This document shows positions 42,919-51,511 of a DNA stretch of 64,000 nt, one piece after another. How positions within the stretch are numbered: position 1 is the first letter of the stretch; each line of letters opens with the position of its first letter. The DNA is from Haloechinothrix aidingensis (lineage in GTDB: Bacteria; Actinomycetota; Actinomycetes; Mycobacteriales; Pseudonocardiaceae). Position numbers and translations under genes: made by a program. The stretch lies in NCBI RefSeq assembly GCF_013450155.1, contig NZ_JACCKD010000003.1:310001-374000 (forward strand), read 5' to 3'. Below the pieces are notes generated by a model. It saw only the letters and a list, made by a program, of their open reading frames with translations. It was not told the DNA's origin and ran no database searches.

Positions 42919-42954
42919 CTGCTGGCGCCCGCTCGCCGGGGTGGGCGCCAGCAG
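42919..42954. terminator. mdh terminator
   Basis: CTGCTGGCGCCC (42919-42930) pairs perfectly with 42943-42954 around a 12-base loop, 6 bases after the mdh stop and 33 before the convergent phosphatase stop. Confidence 0.8.
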
Positions 42955-42987
42955 GGCAGGCGACAGCCCTGCTCGGAGTAGCTCGGG

Positions 42988-43698
42988 TCATTCGGGCCCG
43001 GCCGCCGAGCCTCCGGCGCCCCCTCCGACCGCGGCATCGGACCCGGAAGCCGCCCGGTCGGCACGTTCGGCGACGAGGCCGGACACCCCGGCGCCGGTGT
43101 CGTTGAGGCGCAGCACGAACGGCCGTAGTTCCGTGTACCGCACGACCGAGAGCGAGCCCGGGTCGACGACCAGCCGTTGGAACAGGTCGAGGTGCATCCC
43201 GAGCGCGTCGGCCAGAATAGACTTGATCACATCACCGTGACTGCACAGCAGCCACACCGCCGATTCCCCGCCTTCGGCGGTGAACCTGCTGTCATGGGTG
43301 CGAACGGCCTCGACCGCCCGGTGCTGGACATGTGACAACCCTTCCCCTCCCGGGAACCGGGCCGCGGACGGGCGGGCCTGGACGACCCTCCACTGCGGCT
43401 CCTCCTGCAGCTCGGTGAGCGAGCGCCCGGTCCAGTCCCCGTAGTCGACCTCGTTCAGACCGTCGTCGACGACCGGATCGATGCCGCGTGCCCGAGCCAG
43501 CGGCCCGAGCGTCTCCGCACAGCGCAGCAGGGGGGAGCGTACGATCCCGGAGAGCTCGACGCCCGCGAGGCGCCCGACCAGATCGGCGGCCTGCCGCCTG
43601 CCCGTGTCGTCGAGGTCGACGTGTGACGTCCGCCCGGCAAGCACGCCCGACCCGTTGGCGTCGGATCGCGCGTGCCGCAACAAGATGACGGTACCCAC
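42988..43698 (-). CDS. histidine phosphatase family protein (MSMEG_4193-type)
   Basis: A 236-residue phosphoglycerate-mutase-like phosphatase. The catalytic histidine is in VILLRHARSDANGSGVLAGR, the second in LLCSHGDVIKSILADALG, and the substrate arginine/glutamate region is GLNEVDYGDWTGRSL. It matches the MSMEG_4193 family of putative phosphomutases. GTG at 43698 begins the first strand. Its customary partners DUF3090 and SCO1664 are on the same strand but separated by the oppositely oriented mdh and PPOX genes. The C-terminal 25 residues are Gly/Ala-rich. Confidence 0.85.
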   Translation of the reverse strand: MGTVILLRHARSDANGSGVLAGRTSHVDLDDTGRRQAADLVGRLAGVELSGIVRSPLLRCAETLGPLARARGIDPVVDDGLNEVDYGDWTGRSLTELQEEPQWRVVQARPSAARFPGGEGLSHVQHRAVEAVRTHDSRFTAEGGESAVWLLCSHGDVIKSILADALGMHLDLFQRLVVDPGSLSVVRYTELRPFVLRLNDTGAGVSGLVAERADRAASGSDAAVGGGAGGSAAGPE

Positions 43699-43848
43699 AC
43701 CACCAGCGTAGTCACCCGTGCCGAGCGAAATCGCCACGCGTCCCGACCAGCCGTCGTGGCCGTCACCGGATCAGGCGAGATCCCGCGCCTCGCGGCCGGC
43801 GCACCCTCCGGCGCGCCGCTGAGCGTGATCGTCGATAAGCTCACCGCC

Positions 43849-44820
43849 ATGGAACTGCGAGCTCTCGGCGGGTCGGGTCTGCGGGTATCCAGGATGGGGC
43901 TCGGCACCCTGACCTGGGGCGGTGAGACCGGCAGCGAGGAGGCGGCCGACAAGCTCACCGCGTTCGTCGAGGCAGGCGGGACCCTGGTCGATACCGCGGA
44001 CGTGTACAACGACGGCGCCGCTGAGGAGATCCTGGGCTCGTTGCTCGGCGATCACGTCTCCCGCGACAGCATCGTGCTGGCCACCAAGGCGGCCGCGCGC
44101 CGCGCAGGGGGGCCGTTCGGTGGCGGGGCCTCGCGAGGCGCGCTGCTCGCCGCGCTCGACGCGTCGTTGCGCAGGCTCGGGACCGAGCACGTCGACCTGT
44201 GGCAGCTGCACGCCTGGGACAGCGGGGTACCGCTGGAGGAAACGCTCGGGGCGCTGGACGCCGCGGTGTCGTCCGGCAGGGCCCGGTACGTCGGGGTGTG
44301 CAACTACGCGGGCTGGCAACTGGCGACCGCTGCCGAGCGCCGCCGTGCCGCGAACCCGGCGAGTCCGATCGTCTCGGCCCAGATGGAGTACTCCCTGCTC
44401 GAACGCGGTGTGGAGCGGGAGCTCGTCGCGGCCGCGGAGCATCACGCGATCGGGCTACTGCCGTGGGCTCCGTTGGGGCGGGGCGTGCTGACGGGGAAGT
44501 ACCGGTCGGGGACTCCCGCCGACTCGCGCGGGGCCTCGGCGCGGTACGCGGCCTATGTGGAGCATCACCGCACCGAGCGGGCGGCGCGGATCGTCCAAGC
44601 GGTCACCACGGCAGCGGACGGTCTCGGAACGTCGCCGCTGGCGGTCGCGCTGGCGTGGGTGCGTGACCGGCCGGGAGTGACCGCGCCCATCGTCGGCGCT
44701 CGGGACACCGGTCAGCTCAACGGGGCGCTGCGGGCCGAGGAGATCGTGCTGCCCGCCGAGATCCGCTCGGCATTGGACGACATCAGCGCCATCGAGCTGG
44801 GCTACCCGGAGCAACACTGA
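43849..44820 (+). CDS. aldo/keto reductase
   Basis: A 323-residue NADPH-dependent TIM-barrel reductase. The tetrad is visible: Asp and Tyr in DTADVYNDGAAEE, Lys in LATKAAARR, His in DLWQLHAWDSG. NADPH-binding residues occur in LPWAPLGRGVLTGKY and PIVGARDTGQLNGAL. ATG at 43849 begins MELRALGGSGLRVSRMGLGT, the family's standard start. It diverges from the histidine phosphatase gene. Substrate is unknown. Confidence 0.9.
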   Translation: MELRALGGSGLRVSRMGLGTLTWGGETGSEEAADKLTAFVEAGGTLVDTADVYNDGAAEEILGSLLGDHVSRDSIVLATKAAARRAGGPFGGGASRGALLAALDASLRRLGTEHVDLWQLHAWDSGVPLEETLGALDAAVSSGRARYVGVCNYAGWQLATAAERRRAANPASPIVSAQMEYSLLERGVERELVAAAEHHAIGLLPWAPLGRGVLTGKYRSGTPADSRGASARYAAYVEHHRTERAARIVQAVTTAADGLGTSPLAVALAWVRDRPGVTAPIVGARDTGQLNGALRAEEIVLPAEIRSALDDISAIELGYPEQH

Positions 44821-44870
44821 CACCGCGACCTGTGCGCGACCGTGTCACGGCCGTGCGGGATGCTTGTGCC

Positions 44871-45947
44871 GTGCACACCACGCAACGATCGTTCGCCCGG
44901 ACACGCGGGATGGCCGGGCACGGCCCCTGGCACGGCGTCCGGATCGCCGCGCTCGCCGTCACCTGCGTGCTGCTGCTCGGTGCGTGCACCGAGGTCGAGG
45001 GCCAGGGTGATGCGCTGCAGGTCGTCGAGGACCCCGAGGCGGTGGGCCCGGTCGACTCGCCGGAGCAGACCTCCGCGCCGGACGGGACCGTGATCGACGT
45101 GCCAGCCGGTGTCTCCGACGTGGCGGTGCACGCCGAGTCCGGCACTCTCGCGGCCGCGCTCACCGCGGACGGCGGCGCGGAGGCGACGGTGCTGGTGTAC
45201 CCGCTCGACGATCTCACCGGGCCGGTACACGAGACCGTCGTTCCCGGTGACGTCGAGCAGCTCGTCGCCGGGGAGAACGGGTTCCTGGCCACCGTTCCCG
45301 GACAGGACGAGCTGCTCCACCTCTCTCCGGAGGGCGGCATCGCCGGACGCACCGGGATCGAAGGCGCTCCGGCCGGTGTCACTCAGCACGGCGATTCGCG
45401 CATCGTGGCGAGCCGGGAACGAGCCGAGGTCGACGTGTTCGAGCACGAGCAACGCACCGCAAGCATCGGCGGCGACATCGCCAGCGCCGATCGGGTGGCC
45501 AGTACCGGTGACGCCGTGGTCGTTCTGGACCGGTTGCGCAGCGCGGTCTTCGAGGTCGACCTCGACGAGCGCGATATCGGACTCGGGCTGCGAGCGGGCC
45601 AGGGCGCGACGAACGCGGCTCCGGACGGCTTCGGGCGCGTGCTCGTGACCGATACCCTCTCGGACGGCCTGCTCGCCTTCGCGACGGACCCGCTGGTGCT
45701 GGTGCAACGCTACCCGGTGCACGGAGGCATCTACGGGATCGCCTACGACGCCGGACGCGACATCGCGTGGGTCACGGTGACAGCGCGTAACGAGGTTGTC
45801 GGGTTCGACGTAGCAGGCGGGCAACCGGAGGAAATCCACCGCTTCGACACCGTTCGCCAGCCGAATTCGGTTACCGTCGAGAACCAGGACGGCCGTGTGG
45901 TCGTTGGATCTGCTGCGGGCGAAGGGATTCAGGTGATCGAACCATGA
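44871..45947 (+). CDS. lipoprotein with beta-propeller-like domain
   Basis: A protein of about 358 residues with a lipobox. The signal peptide ends LAVTCVLLLGACTEV, cleaved before the cysteine to be lipidated. The mature part has repeated strand patterns (GDVEQLVAGENGFLATVPG, GDAVVVLDRL, ARNEVVGFDVAGG, VVVGSAAGEGIQVIEP) resembling a YncE-like propeller. The start is uncertain: GTG 44871 or ATG 44910; both precede the same signal peptide. Its stop overlaps the ATG of the DUF5703 gene. Lnt encoded at 4101 could finish its lipidation. Confidence 0.75.
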   Translation: MHTTQRSFARTRGMAGHGPWHGVRIAALAVTCVLLLGACTEVEGQGDALQVVEDPEAVGPVDSPEQTSAPDGTVIDVPAGVSDVAVHAESGTLAAALTADGGAEATVLVYPLDDLTGPVHETVVPGDVEQLVAGENGFLATVPGQDELLHLSPEGGIAGRTGIEGAPAGVTQHGDSRIVASRERAEVDVFEHEQRTASIGGDIASADRVASTGDAVVVLDRLRSAVFEVDLDERDIGLGLRAGQGATNAAPDGFGRVLVTDTLSDGLLAFATDPLVLVQRYPVHGGIYGIAYDAGRDIAWVTVTARNEVVGFDVAGGQPEEIHRFDTVRQPNSVTVENQDGRVVVGSAAGEGIQVIEP

Positions 45948-46195
45948 GCGAGGCGGTGAGCGGCGAGGCCGACAGCGACGGGTCCTATCACAACGACGGG
46001 CGCTGGGAGTACCAGCGGTTGCGCCTGCCGTCGAGCGTGTCGCGCCCGGCCGCGGTGACCCAGCTGTCCATCCATGCCGAGTATGCCGACTGGGAGCTGT
46101 CCACGGTGCGCCTGTACGGCGACGGCAGCCGCCGGGTGTGGCTCCGGCGGCGGTACCGGCCAAGCAGCGCCTGCCTGCCCGGGCTGATCACCTAG
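45944..46195 (+). CDS. DUF5703 family protein
   Basis: An 83-residue protein beginning with an acidic stretch and a core of WEYQRLRLPSSVSRPAAVTQLSIHAEYADWELSTVRLYGDGSRRVWLRRRY, the DUF5703 pattern of aromatic and basic residues on strands. No helix or signal is seen. Its ATG overlaps the lipoprotein stop (ATGA). The end overlaps the convergent hydrolase stop by 8 bases. Function is unknown. Confidence 0.82.
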   Translation: MSEAVSGEADSDGSYHNDGRWEYQRLRLPSSVSRPAAVTQLSIHAEYADWELSTVRLYGDGSRRVWLRRRYRPSSACLPGLIT

Positions 46196-47135
46196 CGTCA
46201 CCCTGGTTCCGGTGGGTGGCATGAACCGCCGCGACGATGCGGGGGATGACCTGGGCCGGCCGCTCAAGGGGCAGCATATGGCCTGCGTCCGGTAGCACGA
46301 TGAGTTCGTCGGCGCGGTCGGTTCCCAGCAACGCGCTCGCCTGCTCCGGCTCGACGAGCCGGTCGCGCTCCCCCACCATGCTGATCACCTGGGTGTGTTC
46401 GGGAACATCGAGCTGTGCCTGCTTGATGTAGGCGTCCAGGCCCGGCCGGAACAGGGCCATCGTCTCGGGCCAGTGCGCGCGGATCATGCGGAGGGTGAGC
46501 ACCACATCGTCCGGGTCGGGGTCCTCGCCGAACATCGACCACCGCATCGCTGTCACGGCCGCCTTGTGCGCGCGGTCGGTGACCAGGTCCACCAGCCGGG
46601 ATCCCAGCACCACCTCCAGGTCCTGGATGACCTTGCTGAGCAGGTTCGGGGGTGAGCGCGACCCTTCCACGGCGAGGCCGGTCGCGGCGCGTGCCTCCGC
46701 TGCGACGTCACCGACCCCGGTGGACAGCAACACGATGCCGGCGACCCTGGCCGGCTGATCCGGCGCGTGTCGCGCGAACAGCTGCGGATGGCGCTGCCCG
46801 AGCGCCAGCGTCGCGAGGCCGCCCATGCCGTGCCCCACGACGACCACGGAGCCGTCGGGAGCCGCGTGCGCGATGACCTCGGCCAGGTCGTCGGCGAGCT
46901 GTTCCACGGTGGCGGTGCTCTCCGTAGCCCTGCTGGACGAGCCGTGCCCGCGCAGATCACAGCTGATCACCCGGACGGGCCACTCGACCGCGGTGGGGAT
47001 GACCCCCGCGATGTCCTGCCAGCAACGGTGGTCCACAGCGTAGGCGTGCGCGAACAGCACCGTCACCGACCCCTGCGGGTCGCCCTGGCACTCCAGGTGC
47101 AGGGCGGTTCCGTCGGGCAGGGTGAACCCGGACAT
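46188..47135 (-). CDS. alpha/beta hydrolase with glycine at the nucleophile position
   Basis: A 315-residue alpha/beta-hydrolase fold protein. The oxyanion loop is FAHAYAVDHRCW and the nucleophile elbow reads VVVGHGMGGLATL, where serine of G-H-S-M-G is replaced by glycine; the codon is GGC. The acid is in MVGERDRLVEPEQ and the histidine in LPDAGHMLPLERP, both kept. It may be catalytically dead or use another mechanism. ATG 47135 overlaps the stop of the M20 peptidase gene. The pairing of these two genes near DUF5703 appears conserved in relatives, from memory. Confidence 0.8.
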   Translation of the reverse strand: MSGFTLPDGTALHLECQGDPQGSVTVLFAHAYAVDHRCWQDIAGVIPTAVEWPVRVISCDLRGHGSSSRATESTATVEQLADDLAEVIAHAAPDGSVVVVGHGMGGLATLALGQRHPQLFARHAPDQPARVAGIVLLSTGVGDVAAEARAATGLAVEGSRSPPNLLSKVIQDLEVVLGSRLVDLVTDRAHKAAVTAMRWSMFGEDPDPDDVVLTLRMIRAHWPETMALFRPGLDAYIKQAQLDVPEHTQVISMVGERDRLVEPEQASALLGTDRADELIVLPDAGHMLPLERPAQVIPRIVAAVHATHRNQGDAR

Positions 47136-48454
47136 CAACTGCTGCGCAGGAACCGGTCGAGGACGCGGGTGCCGAAGTGGATCGCGTCGACGGGCACGCG
47201 CTCGTCGACACCGTGGAACAGCGCGGAGAAGTCGAGGTCGGGTGGCAGCCGTAGGGGTGAGAAGCCGAAGCCCCGGATCCCGAGCTTGTCGAACGCCTTG
47301 GCGTCTGTGCCGCCGGAGAGCAGGTACGGCAGCGTGTGGGCCTCGGGGTCCTCGGCGACGATCGCGGCGGTCATGGCCTCCACCAAGGCGCCGTCGAAGG
47401 TGGTCTGGACGGGAGGCAGCTCCATCCACTCACGCTCGACCTCGGGACCGAGTATCTCGTCGAGCTCGGCGTTGAACGCCTCCATCCGGCCGGGCAGGAT
47501 GCGGCAGTCCACGCTCGCCTCGGCCACCGACGGGATCACGTTCGCCTTGTACCCCGCGTCCAGCATCGTCGGGTTCGCGGTGTCGCGCAGTGTCGCCCCG
47601 ATCAGCCGGGAGATGTTGCCCAGCTTGTCGAGGGCGCCGTCGAGGTCGTCCTCCGGGAACTCCCAGCCGGTCAGCTGACCGAGCCGGTCGAGGAACTCGC
47701 GCACCGGCTCGGTCAGCACCAGCGGGAACTGGTGGTTCCCCAGCCGTGTCACGGCCTCGGCCAGCGCGGTCACCGCGTTGTCCCGGTGAATCATCGAGCC
47801 GTGCCCCGCGGTTCCGCGCACCCGCAGTTTCATCCACCGGATGCCCTTCTCCGCGGTTTCGATGAGGTATGCGCGGTTGTCCCCGAAGGTGACCGAGAAC
47901 CCGCCCACCTCGCTGATCGCCTCGGTAGCGCCTGCGAACAGCTCCGGGCGGTTGTCCACCAGCCACTGCGCGCCGTACGACCCACCGGCCTCCTCATCGG
48001 CGAGGAACGCGAAGATCAGGTCGCGGGGCGGCACGATCGCGTTGCTCTTGTAGTAACGCGCCAGGGCCAGGCACATGCCGAGCATGTCCTTCATGTCGAC
48101 CGCTCCCCTGCCCCATACGTACCCGTCCCGCACCGCGCCGGAGAAGGGGTGCACCGACCACTCGGACGGGTCCGCCGGCACGACGTCGAGGTGCCCGTGT
48201 ACCAGCAACGCTCCTCGCGACGGGTCGGCTCCGGCCAGTCTGGCCACCACGTTGTGCCGGTCGCGTCCCCCCGACTCGACGTAGGTGATCTCGTAGCCGA
48301 CCTCGGTCAGCTTCTCCGCGACGTACTCCGCGGCGACCCGCTCGCCGACCACCGTGTCCGGATCGCCGGTATTGGTGGTGTCGATCTGGATCAGCTCGCT
48401 GGTCAACCTGACCGCTTCGGCTGCGACGTCTTCGATGGTCAACAAGTCAGTCAC
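47135..48454 (-). CDS. M20 family metallopeptidase
   Basis: A 439-residue zinc peptidase or deacylase of the M20/M25/M40 group. The metal site is seen as LVHGHLDVVPADPSEW (His, Asp), GRGAVDMKDM (Asp), LADEEAGGSYGA (catalytic and metal glutamates) and the C-terminal ligand region in LSGGTDAKAFDKLGI with LFHGVDERVPVDAIHFG. The inserted dimerisation domain occupies about residues 195-330. It is upstream of, and overlaps, the alpha/beta hydrolase gene. Substrate could be a dipeptide or N-acyl amino acid. Confidence 0.9.
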   Translation of the reverse strand: MTDLLTIEDVAAEAVRLTSELIQIDTTNTGDPDTVVGERVAAEYVAEKLTEVGYEITYVESGGRDRHNVVARLAGADPSRGALLVHGHLDVVPADPSEWSVHPFSGAVRDGYVWGRGAVDMKDMLGMCLALARYYKSNAIVPPRDLIFAFLADEEAGGSYGAQWLVDNRPELFAGATEAISEVGGFSVTFGDNRAYLIETAEKGIRWMKLRVRGTAGHGSMIHRDNAVTALAEAVTRLGNHQFPLVLTEPVREFLDRLGQLTGWEFPEDDLDGALDKLGNISRLIGATLRDTANPTMLDAGYKANVIPSVAEASVDCRILPGRMEAFNAELDEILGPEVEREWMELPPVQTTFDGALVEAMTAAIVAEDPEAHTLPYLLSGGTDAKAFDKLGIRGFGFSPLRLPPDLDFSALFHGVDERVPVDAIHFGTRVLDRFLRSS

Positions 48455-48601
48455 CGGTCCTTCCTATCATCATCCCCCGGCTCCGAGCGCGTCGCGACCG
48501 CGCCTGTGCGCCGTCCGCCGAGTACGGCTCCGCTGCTCATCGCCACCGGGTACCCCGTGTATCAACGGGTCACGGGATCCGCTACGCTATCGGGGCAGCA
48601 C

Positions 48602-48685
48602 GTCGGAGTGGCGGAAAGGCAGACGCGCTAGCTTGAGGTGCTAGTGCCCGTAACGGGCGTGGGGGTTCAAGTCCCCCCTCCGACA
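48602..48685 (+). tRNA. tRNA-Leu (anticodon GAG)
   Basis: An 84-base cloverleaf with acceptor arms GTCGGAG and CTCCGAC plus discriminator A. The anticodon stem CTAGC/GCTAG frames the loop TTGAGGT, giving anticodon GAG. The variable arm TGCCCGTAACGGGCG is long, as in class II tRNA, and the T arm GGGGGTTCAAGTCCCCC is standard. CCA is not encoded. Confidence 0.95.
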
Positions 48686-48689
48686 CGAA

Positions 48690-48725
48690 GCAAGGGCCCG
48701 GGTCGTACGCGACCCGGGCCCTTGC
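48690..48725 (+). terminator. tRNA-Leu terminator
   Basis: A perfect 16-base stem (48690-48705 with 48710-48725) with a 4-base TACG loop follows the tRNA by 4 bases and is followed by TCGTT. Confidence 0.85.
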
Positions 48726-49080
48726 TCGTTGGCTGGTTCGTTGGCTGGGGCCGATTCGACCGGGCCTGCCGTATGCGGGCGGCCCGTGGTGGCACGAAGA
48801 CGGTGCGGCGGGACGGAACCGGGGCACGAACGATCGGTTTCGACCCACTCTGCCGCGTCCTGCCGGGTCGCCGGGTTCGCAATCCGGGTGGACGCCGGGG
48901 AAGTACGTAGGGGCAGGCGTTCCCCGCAGCCCATGGTGATGACCACGAGCGTCCGGCGTGGTGTACGCGGACGAGCAGGACGCTGGGTTCGAACCGGATC
49001 TGGACGACACCGCAGTTGCGATACTCTATCCCCGTGTGGGAGTCTCTCTCACATCAAGAGACTCTATCTACGGAGGGTTC
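48726..49080. other. gene-free interval before the dehydrogenase operon
   Basis: No gene was supported here. The right part holds the inverted repeat at 49040-49064 and two copies of ACTCTATC (49023-49030 and 49061-49068), which look like regulator-binding elements of the following operon. Confidence 0.45.
49040..49064. promoter_or_regulatory. inverted repeat upstream of the dehydrogenase/TetR operon
   Basis: GAGTCTCT (49040-49047), 9 bases, and AGAGACTC (49057-49064) are perfect arms, 16 bases before the ATG. The TetR protein encoded in the same operon is the obvious candidate binder. Confidence 0.6.
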
Positions 49081-50139
49081 ATGGTGCGGGTGGTCCAGTG
49101 GGCTACCGGCGGAGTCGGCAAGGCGGCGATCGAAGCGGTGCGGGCTCATCCCGAGCTGGATCTGGTCGGCTGCTATGTCCATTCCGTGGCCAAGCGCGGT
49201 AAGGATGTCGGCGACATCCTCGGCACGCAGCGGGTGGGTGTCACCGCAACCGACGACGTCGAGGACATCCTGGCGTTGGACGCGGACGTGGTGGTGTATG
49301 CCCCGCTGATCCCGAATGCGGGTGAGGTGGCGCGCATCCTGCGGTCCGGCAAGAACGTGGTCACCCCGGTCGGCTGGTTCTATCCGAGCGAACGTGATGC
49401 CGAACTGGTGCGGGCGTGCGCCGACGGCGGTGTCACGTTGCACGGCATCGGCATCAATCCCGGTGGGACTACCGATCTGCATCCGCTGGTGCTCTCGGCG
49501 ATGTCGTCGAAGGTGACGTTCGTGCGGGCCGAGGAGTTCTCCGACATGCGCAGCTACGACGCCCCCGATGTGCTGCGGGAGGTGATGGGCTTCGGCGGCA
49601 CCCCCGAGCAGGCGCGCACATCCCCGATGCTCGGGCTGCTGACCGGCGGGTTCACCCAGTCGGTGCGGATGTGCCTGGACACACTCGGATTCGCCGACGC
49701 CCCGATCCAGACCTCCCACGAGATCGCCGTGGCCGCTGCGCCGATCGAGTCGCCGATGGGGATCATCGAGCCGGGCCAGGTCGCGGGCCAGCGCTTCGGG
49801 TGGGACGCGATGGTCGGCGATCAGCCGGTAGTCCGGATCGCGGTCAACTGGCTGATGGGACAGCAGGACCTGGAACCTGCCTGGGAGTTCGGGCCCGAGG
49901 GGGAGCGCTACGAGATCGAGATCAAGGGAGACCCCGGCACCTTCGTGACCATCCGGGGCTGGCAGCCCGCGTCCGTCGCGGAAGGACTGAAACGTAATCC
50001 CGGCATCGTGGCGACCGCGAACCACTGCGTCAACTCCGTCCCGTACGTCTGCGCGGCCGCACCCGGGATCAAGTCCAGCCTGGACCTGCCCGTCGTCGCC
50101 GGGCGCGCACATCCGGAAGTGGGGGCCACGCGTGGCTGA
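49081..50139 (+). CDS. dihydrodipicolinate-reductase-like NAD(P)-binding dehydrogenase
   Basis: A 352-residue protein with an N-terminal Rossmann fold: VQWATGGVGKAAIEAVRAHPELDLVGCYVHS, followed by VVVYAPLIPNAGEVARILRSGKNVVTPVGWFYP. It resembles diaminopimelate-dehydrogenase/DapB-like proteins and 2,4-diaminopentanoate dehydrogenase, oxidising an amino or related acid. The C-terminal half has GINPGGTTDLHPLVLSAMSS and FGWDAMVGDQPVVRIAVNW. ATG 49081 follows GGAGGG. Its end overlaps the TetR gene by 8 bases. Exact substrate is unknown. Confidence 0.8.
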   Translation: MVRVVQWATGGVGKAAIEAVRAHPELDLVGCYVHSVAKRGKDVGDILGTQRVGVTATDDVEDILALDADVVVYAPLIPNAGEVARILRSGKNVVTPVGWFYPSERDAELVRACADGGVTLHGIGINPGGTTDLHPLVLSAMSSKVTFVRAEEFSDMRSYDAPDVLREVMGFGGTPEQARTSPMLGLLTGGFTQSVRMCLDTLGFADAPIQTSHEIAVAAAPIESPMGIIEPGQVAGQRFGWDAMVGDQPVVRIAVNWLMGQQDLEPAWEFGPEGERYEIEIKGDPGTFVTIRGWQPASVAEGLKRNPGIVATANHCVNSVPYVCAAAPGIKSSLDLPVVAGRAHPEVGATRG

Positions 50140-50728
50140 ATCGTTGCGGGACCGGCAGAAGGCACTGATCCGCCAAGACATTCAACGGGCAGCGTTGCGG
50201 CTGTTCGCCGAGCGCGGTTTCGACGCGGTGACCACGGAGGAGATCGCGGCTGCCGCGGGTATCGGGCACAGCACCTACTTCCGGTATGTGACCAGCAAGG
50301 AGGACCTGCTGCTCGGCACTCTTCGCCGGGCAGGCGCGGCCATCGTCGACAACCTGCAGGCACGGCCTGCCAGCGAGTCGGCCGAAGAAGCGCTGTGCCA
50401 GGCGAGCCTGCAGTGGAGCCGCGCATTCATCGCCGATGAGGAGGCACTGCGCAACTGGCGCGCCGCGATTCGGGCAGCACCGCATCTACTCGACCGAGCC
50501 GCGGTGATCAGCCCGTTCGACCGCGCGCAGCTGACCAAAATCCTCGGCGACCGGATGGGCGCGCGACCCGAGGAGGACCTCCGGCCCGGCCTGCTCGTCC
50601 ACACGATCCTCGCTGCCGCCGAGTTCGCCTTCCTGCGCTGGCTCGAACGCGACGATCCCCGTGGCCCCACCTTGCATCAGCTCACCGAACAAGCTTTCGA
50701 AGGAGTCCGGAACCAATGTTGGAAGTAA
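50132..50728 (+). CDS. TetR family regulator
   Basis: A 198-residue repressor. The helix-turn-helix covers VTTEEIAAAAGIGHSTYFRYVTSKEDLLLG (about residues 33-62), preceded by the usual IQRAALRLFAERGFDA helix. The C-terminal domain is a helical ligand pocket with FLRWLERDDPRGPTLHQL. GTG at 50132 overlaps the preceding dehydrogenase gene and its own end overlaps the membrane-protein start by 13 bases, so the three genes are one unit and probably autoregulated through the dyad at 49040-49064. Confidence 0.87.
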   Translation: MAESLRDRQKALIRQDIQRAALRLFAERGFDAVTTEEIAAAAGIGHSTYFRYVTSKEDLLLGTLRRAGAAIVDNLQARPASESAEEALCQASLQWSRAFIADEEALRNWRAAIRAAPHLLDRAAVISPFDRAQLTKILGDRMGARPEEDLRPGLLVHTILAAAEFAFLRWLERDDPRGPTLHQLTEQAFEGVRNQCWK

Positions 50729-51435
50729 CCGAGTCCACATCGGAACACCCTGCGCGCGGCACCGGTATTCTCCGTGTCTGGATGGTGGTTGCCGCGTTCG
50801 TCGTGGCAGGTGCGGCGGTGCCGATCGCCCTGCATATCGCGCGATACGACATCAACGCCGGGCACATCATCCTGGTGACGTTCACCTGGATCAACGTGAT
50901 GATCGCGCTGTGGGAGATCTCGTTGAATCTGCGCATCTCCCTGATCGAGCGCCAGCACGAGCAGTTCGTCGCGGACTACCGTGGACGTGAACTCGACCGG
51001 GTGATCGACTTCTTCACCACCCCCATCCGGCTCCGTGAGATCGTGCGGCCCACTACCTGGGCGCAGGTCTGGTCGTCGTACTCACTGTTCGATCCCGCCT
51101 ATGCCAACCGGAAGTCGTTCGGGTTCTGGGCCGACTCCGGCAACGGGTACGTGACGCTGATCCCGTCGCTGCTGTTCATCTACGGGCTCACCTTCGACAT
51201 CATGCCGGCGCGCGCGTTGGGGATCATGGGCCTGCTCATCTTCTGGATGATGTTCTACGGCACGGTCCTCTACTACGTCGCCTACTTCTTCAACAAGGAG
51301 TACGTCGGGCACACCAAACGCAACCTCGCGATCTTCATCGGCGGGACGAACAGCCTGTGGATCTTCGCGCCGGCATGGGGCATGGTCGCCAGCATCATCC
51401 TGATCAGCACCGGCTCCTACGGGTTCCTCCGGTAA
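50716..51435 (+). CDS. six-helix membrane protein of unknown function
   Basis: A 239-residue protein with about six membrane helices: RVWMVVAAFVVAGAAVPIAL, GHIILVTFTWINVMIALW, YVTLIPSLLFIYGLTF, LGIMGLLIFWMMFYGTVLYYVAYFF and NSLWIFAPAWGMVASIILI. A cytosolic loop RVIDFFTTPIRLREIVRPTTWAQVWSSYSLFDPAY is conserved-looking. The spacing recalls emopamil-binding/EXPERA-type sterol isomerases, but no diagnostic residue could be confirmed. It closes the dehydrogenase/TetR operon. Confidence 0.65.
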   Translation: MLEVTESTSEHPARGTGILRVWMVVAAFVVAGAAVPIALHIARYDINAGHIILVTFTWINVMIALWEISLNLRISLIERQHEQFVADYRGRELDRVIDFFTTPIRLREIVRPTTWAQVWSSYSLFDPAYANRKSFGFWADSGNGYVTLIPSLLFIYGLTFDIMPARALGIMGLLIFWMMFYGTVLYYVAYFFNKEYVGHTKRNLAIFIGGTNSLWIFAPAWGMVASIILISTGSYGFLR

Positions 51436-51511
51436 GCACGCACCTCACCACCCCGGCCCCCGCTCGCCCGCACGTCGGAAGGCCTCATCGGCAACCCGTG
51501 CACGGACACGC

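Noticed and set aside
48602-48685. tRNA-Leu as an integration site for a mobile element
   Set aside because: No repeat of the tRNA 3' end and no integrase gene nearby; the recombinase at 21268 is 27 kb away.
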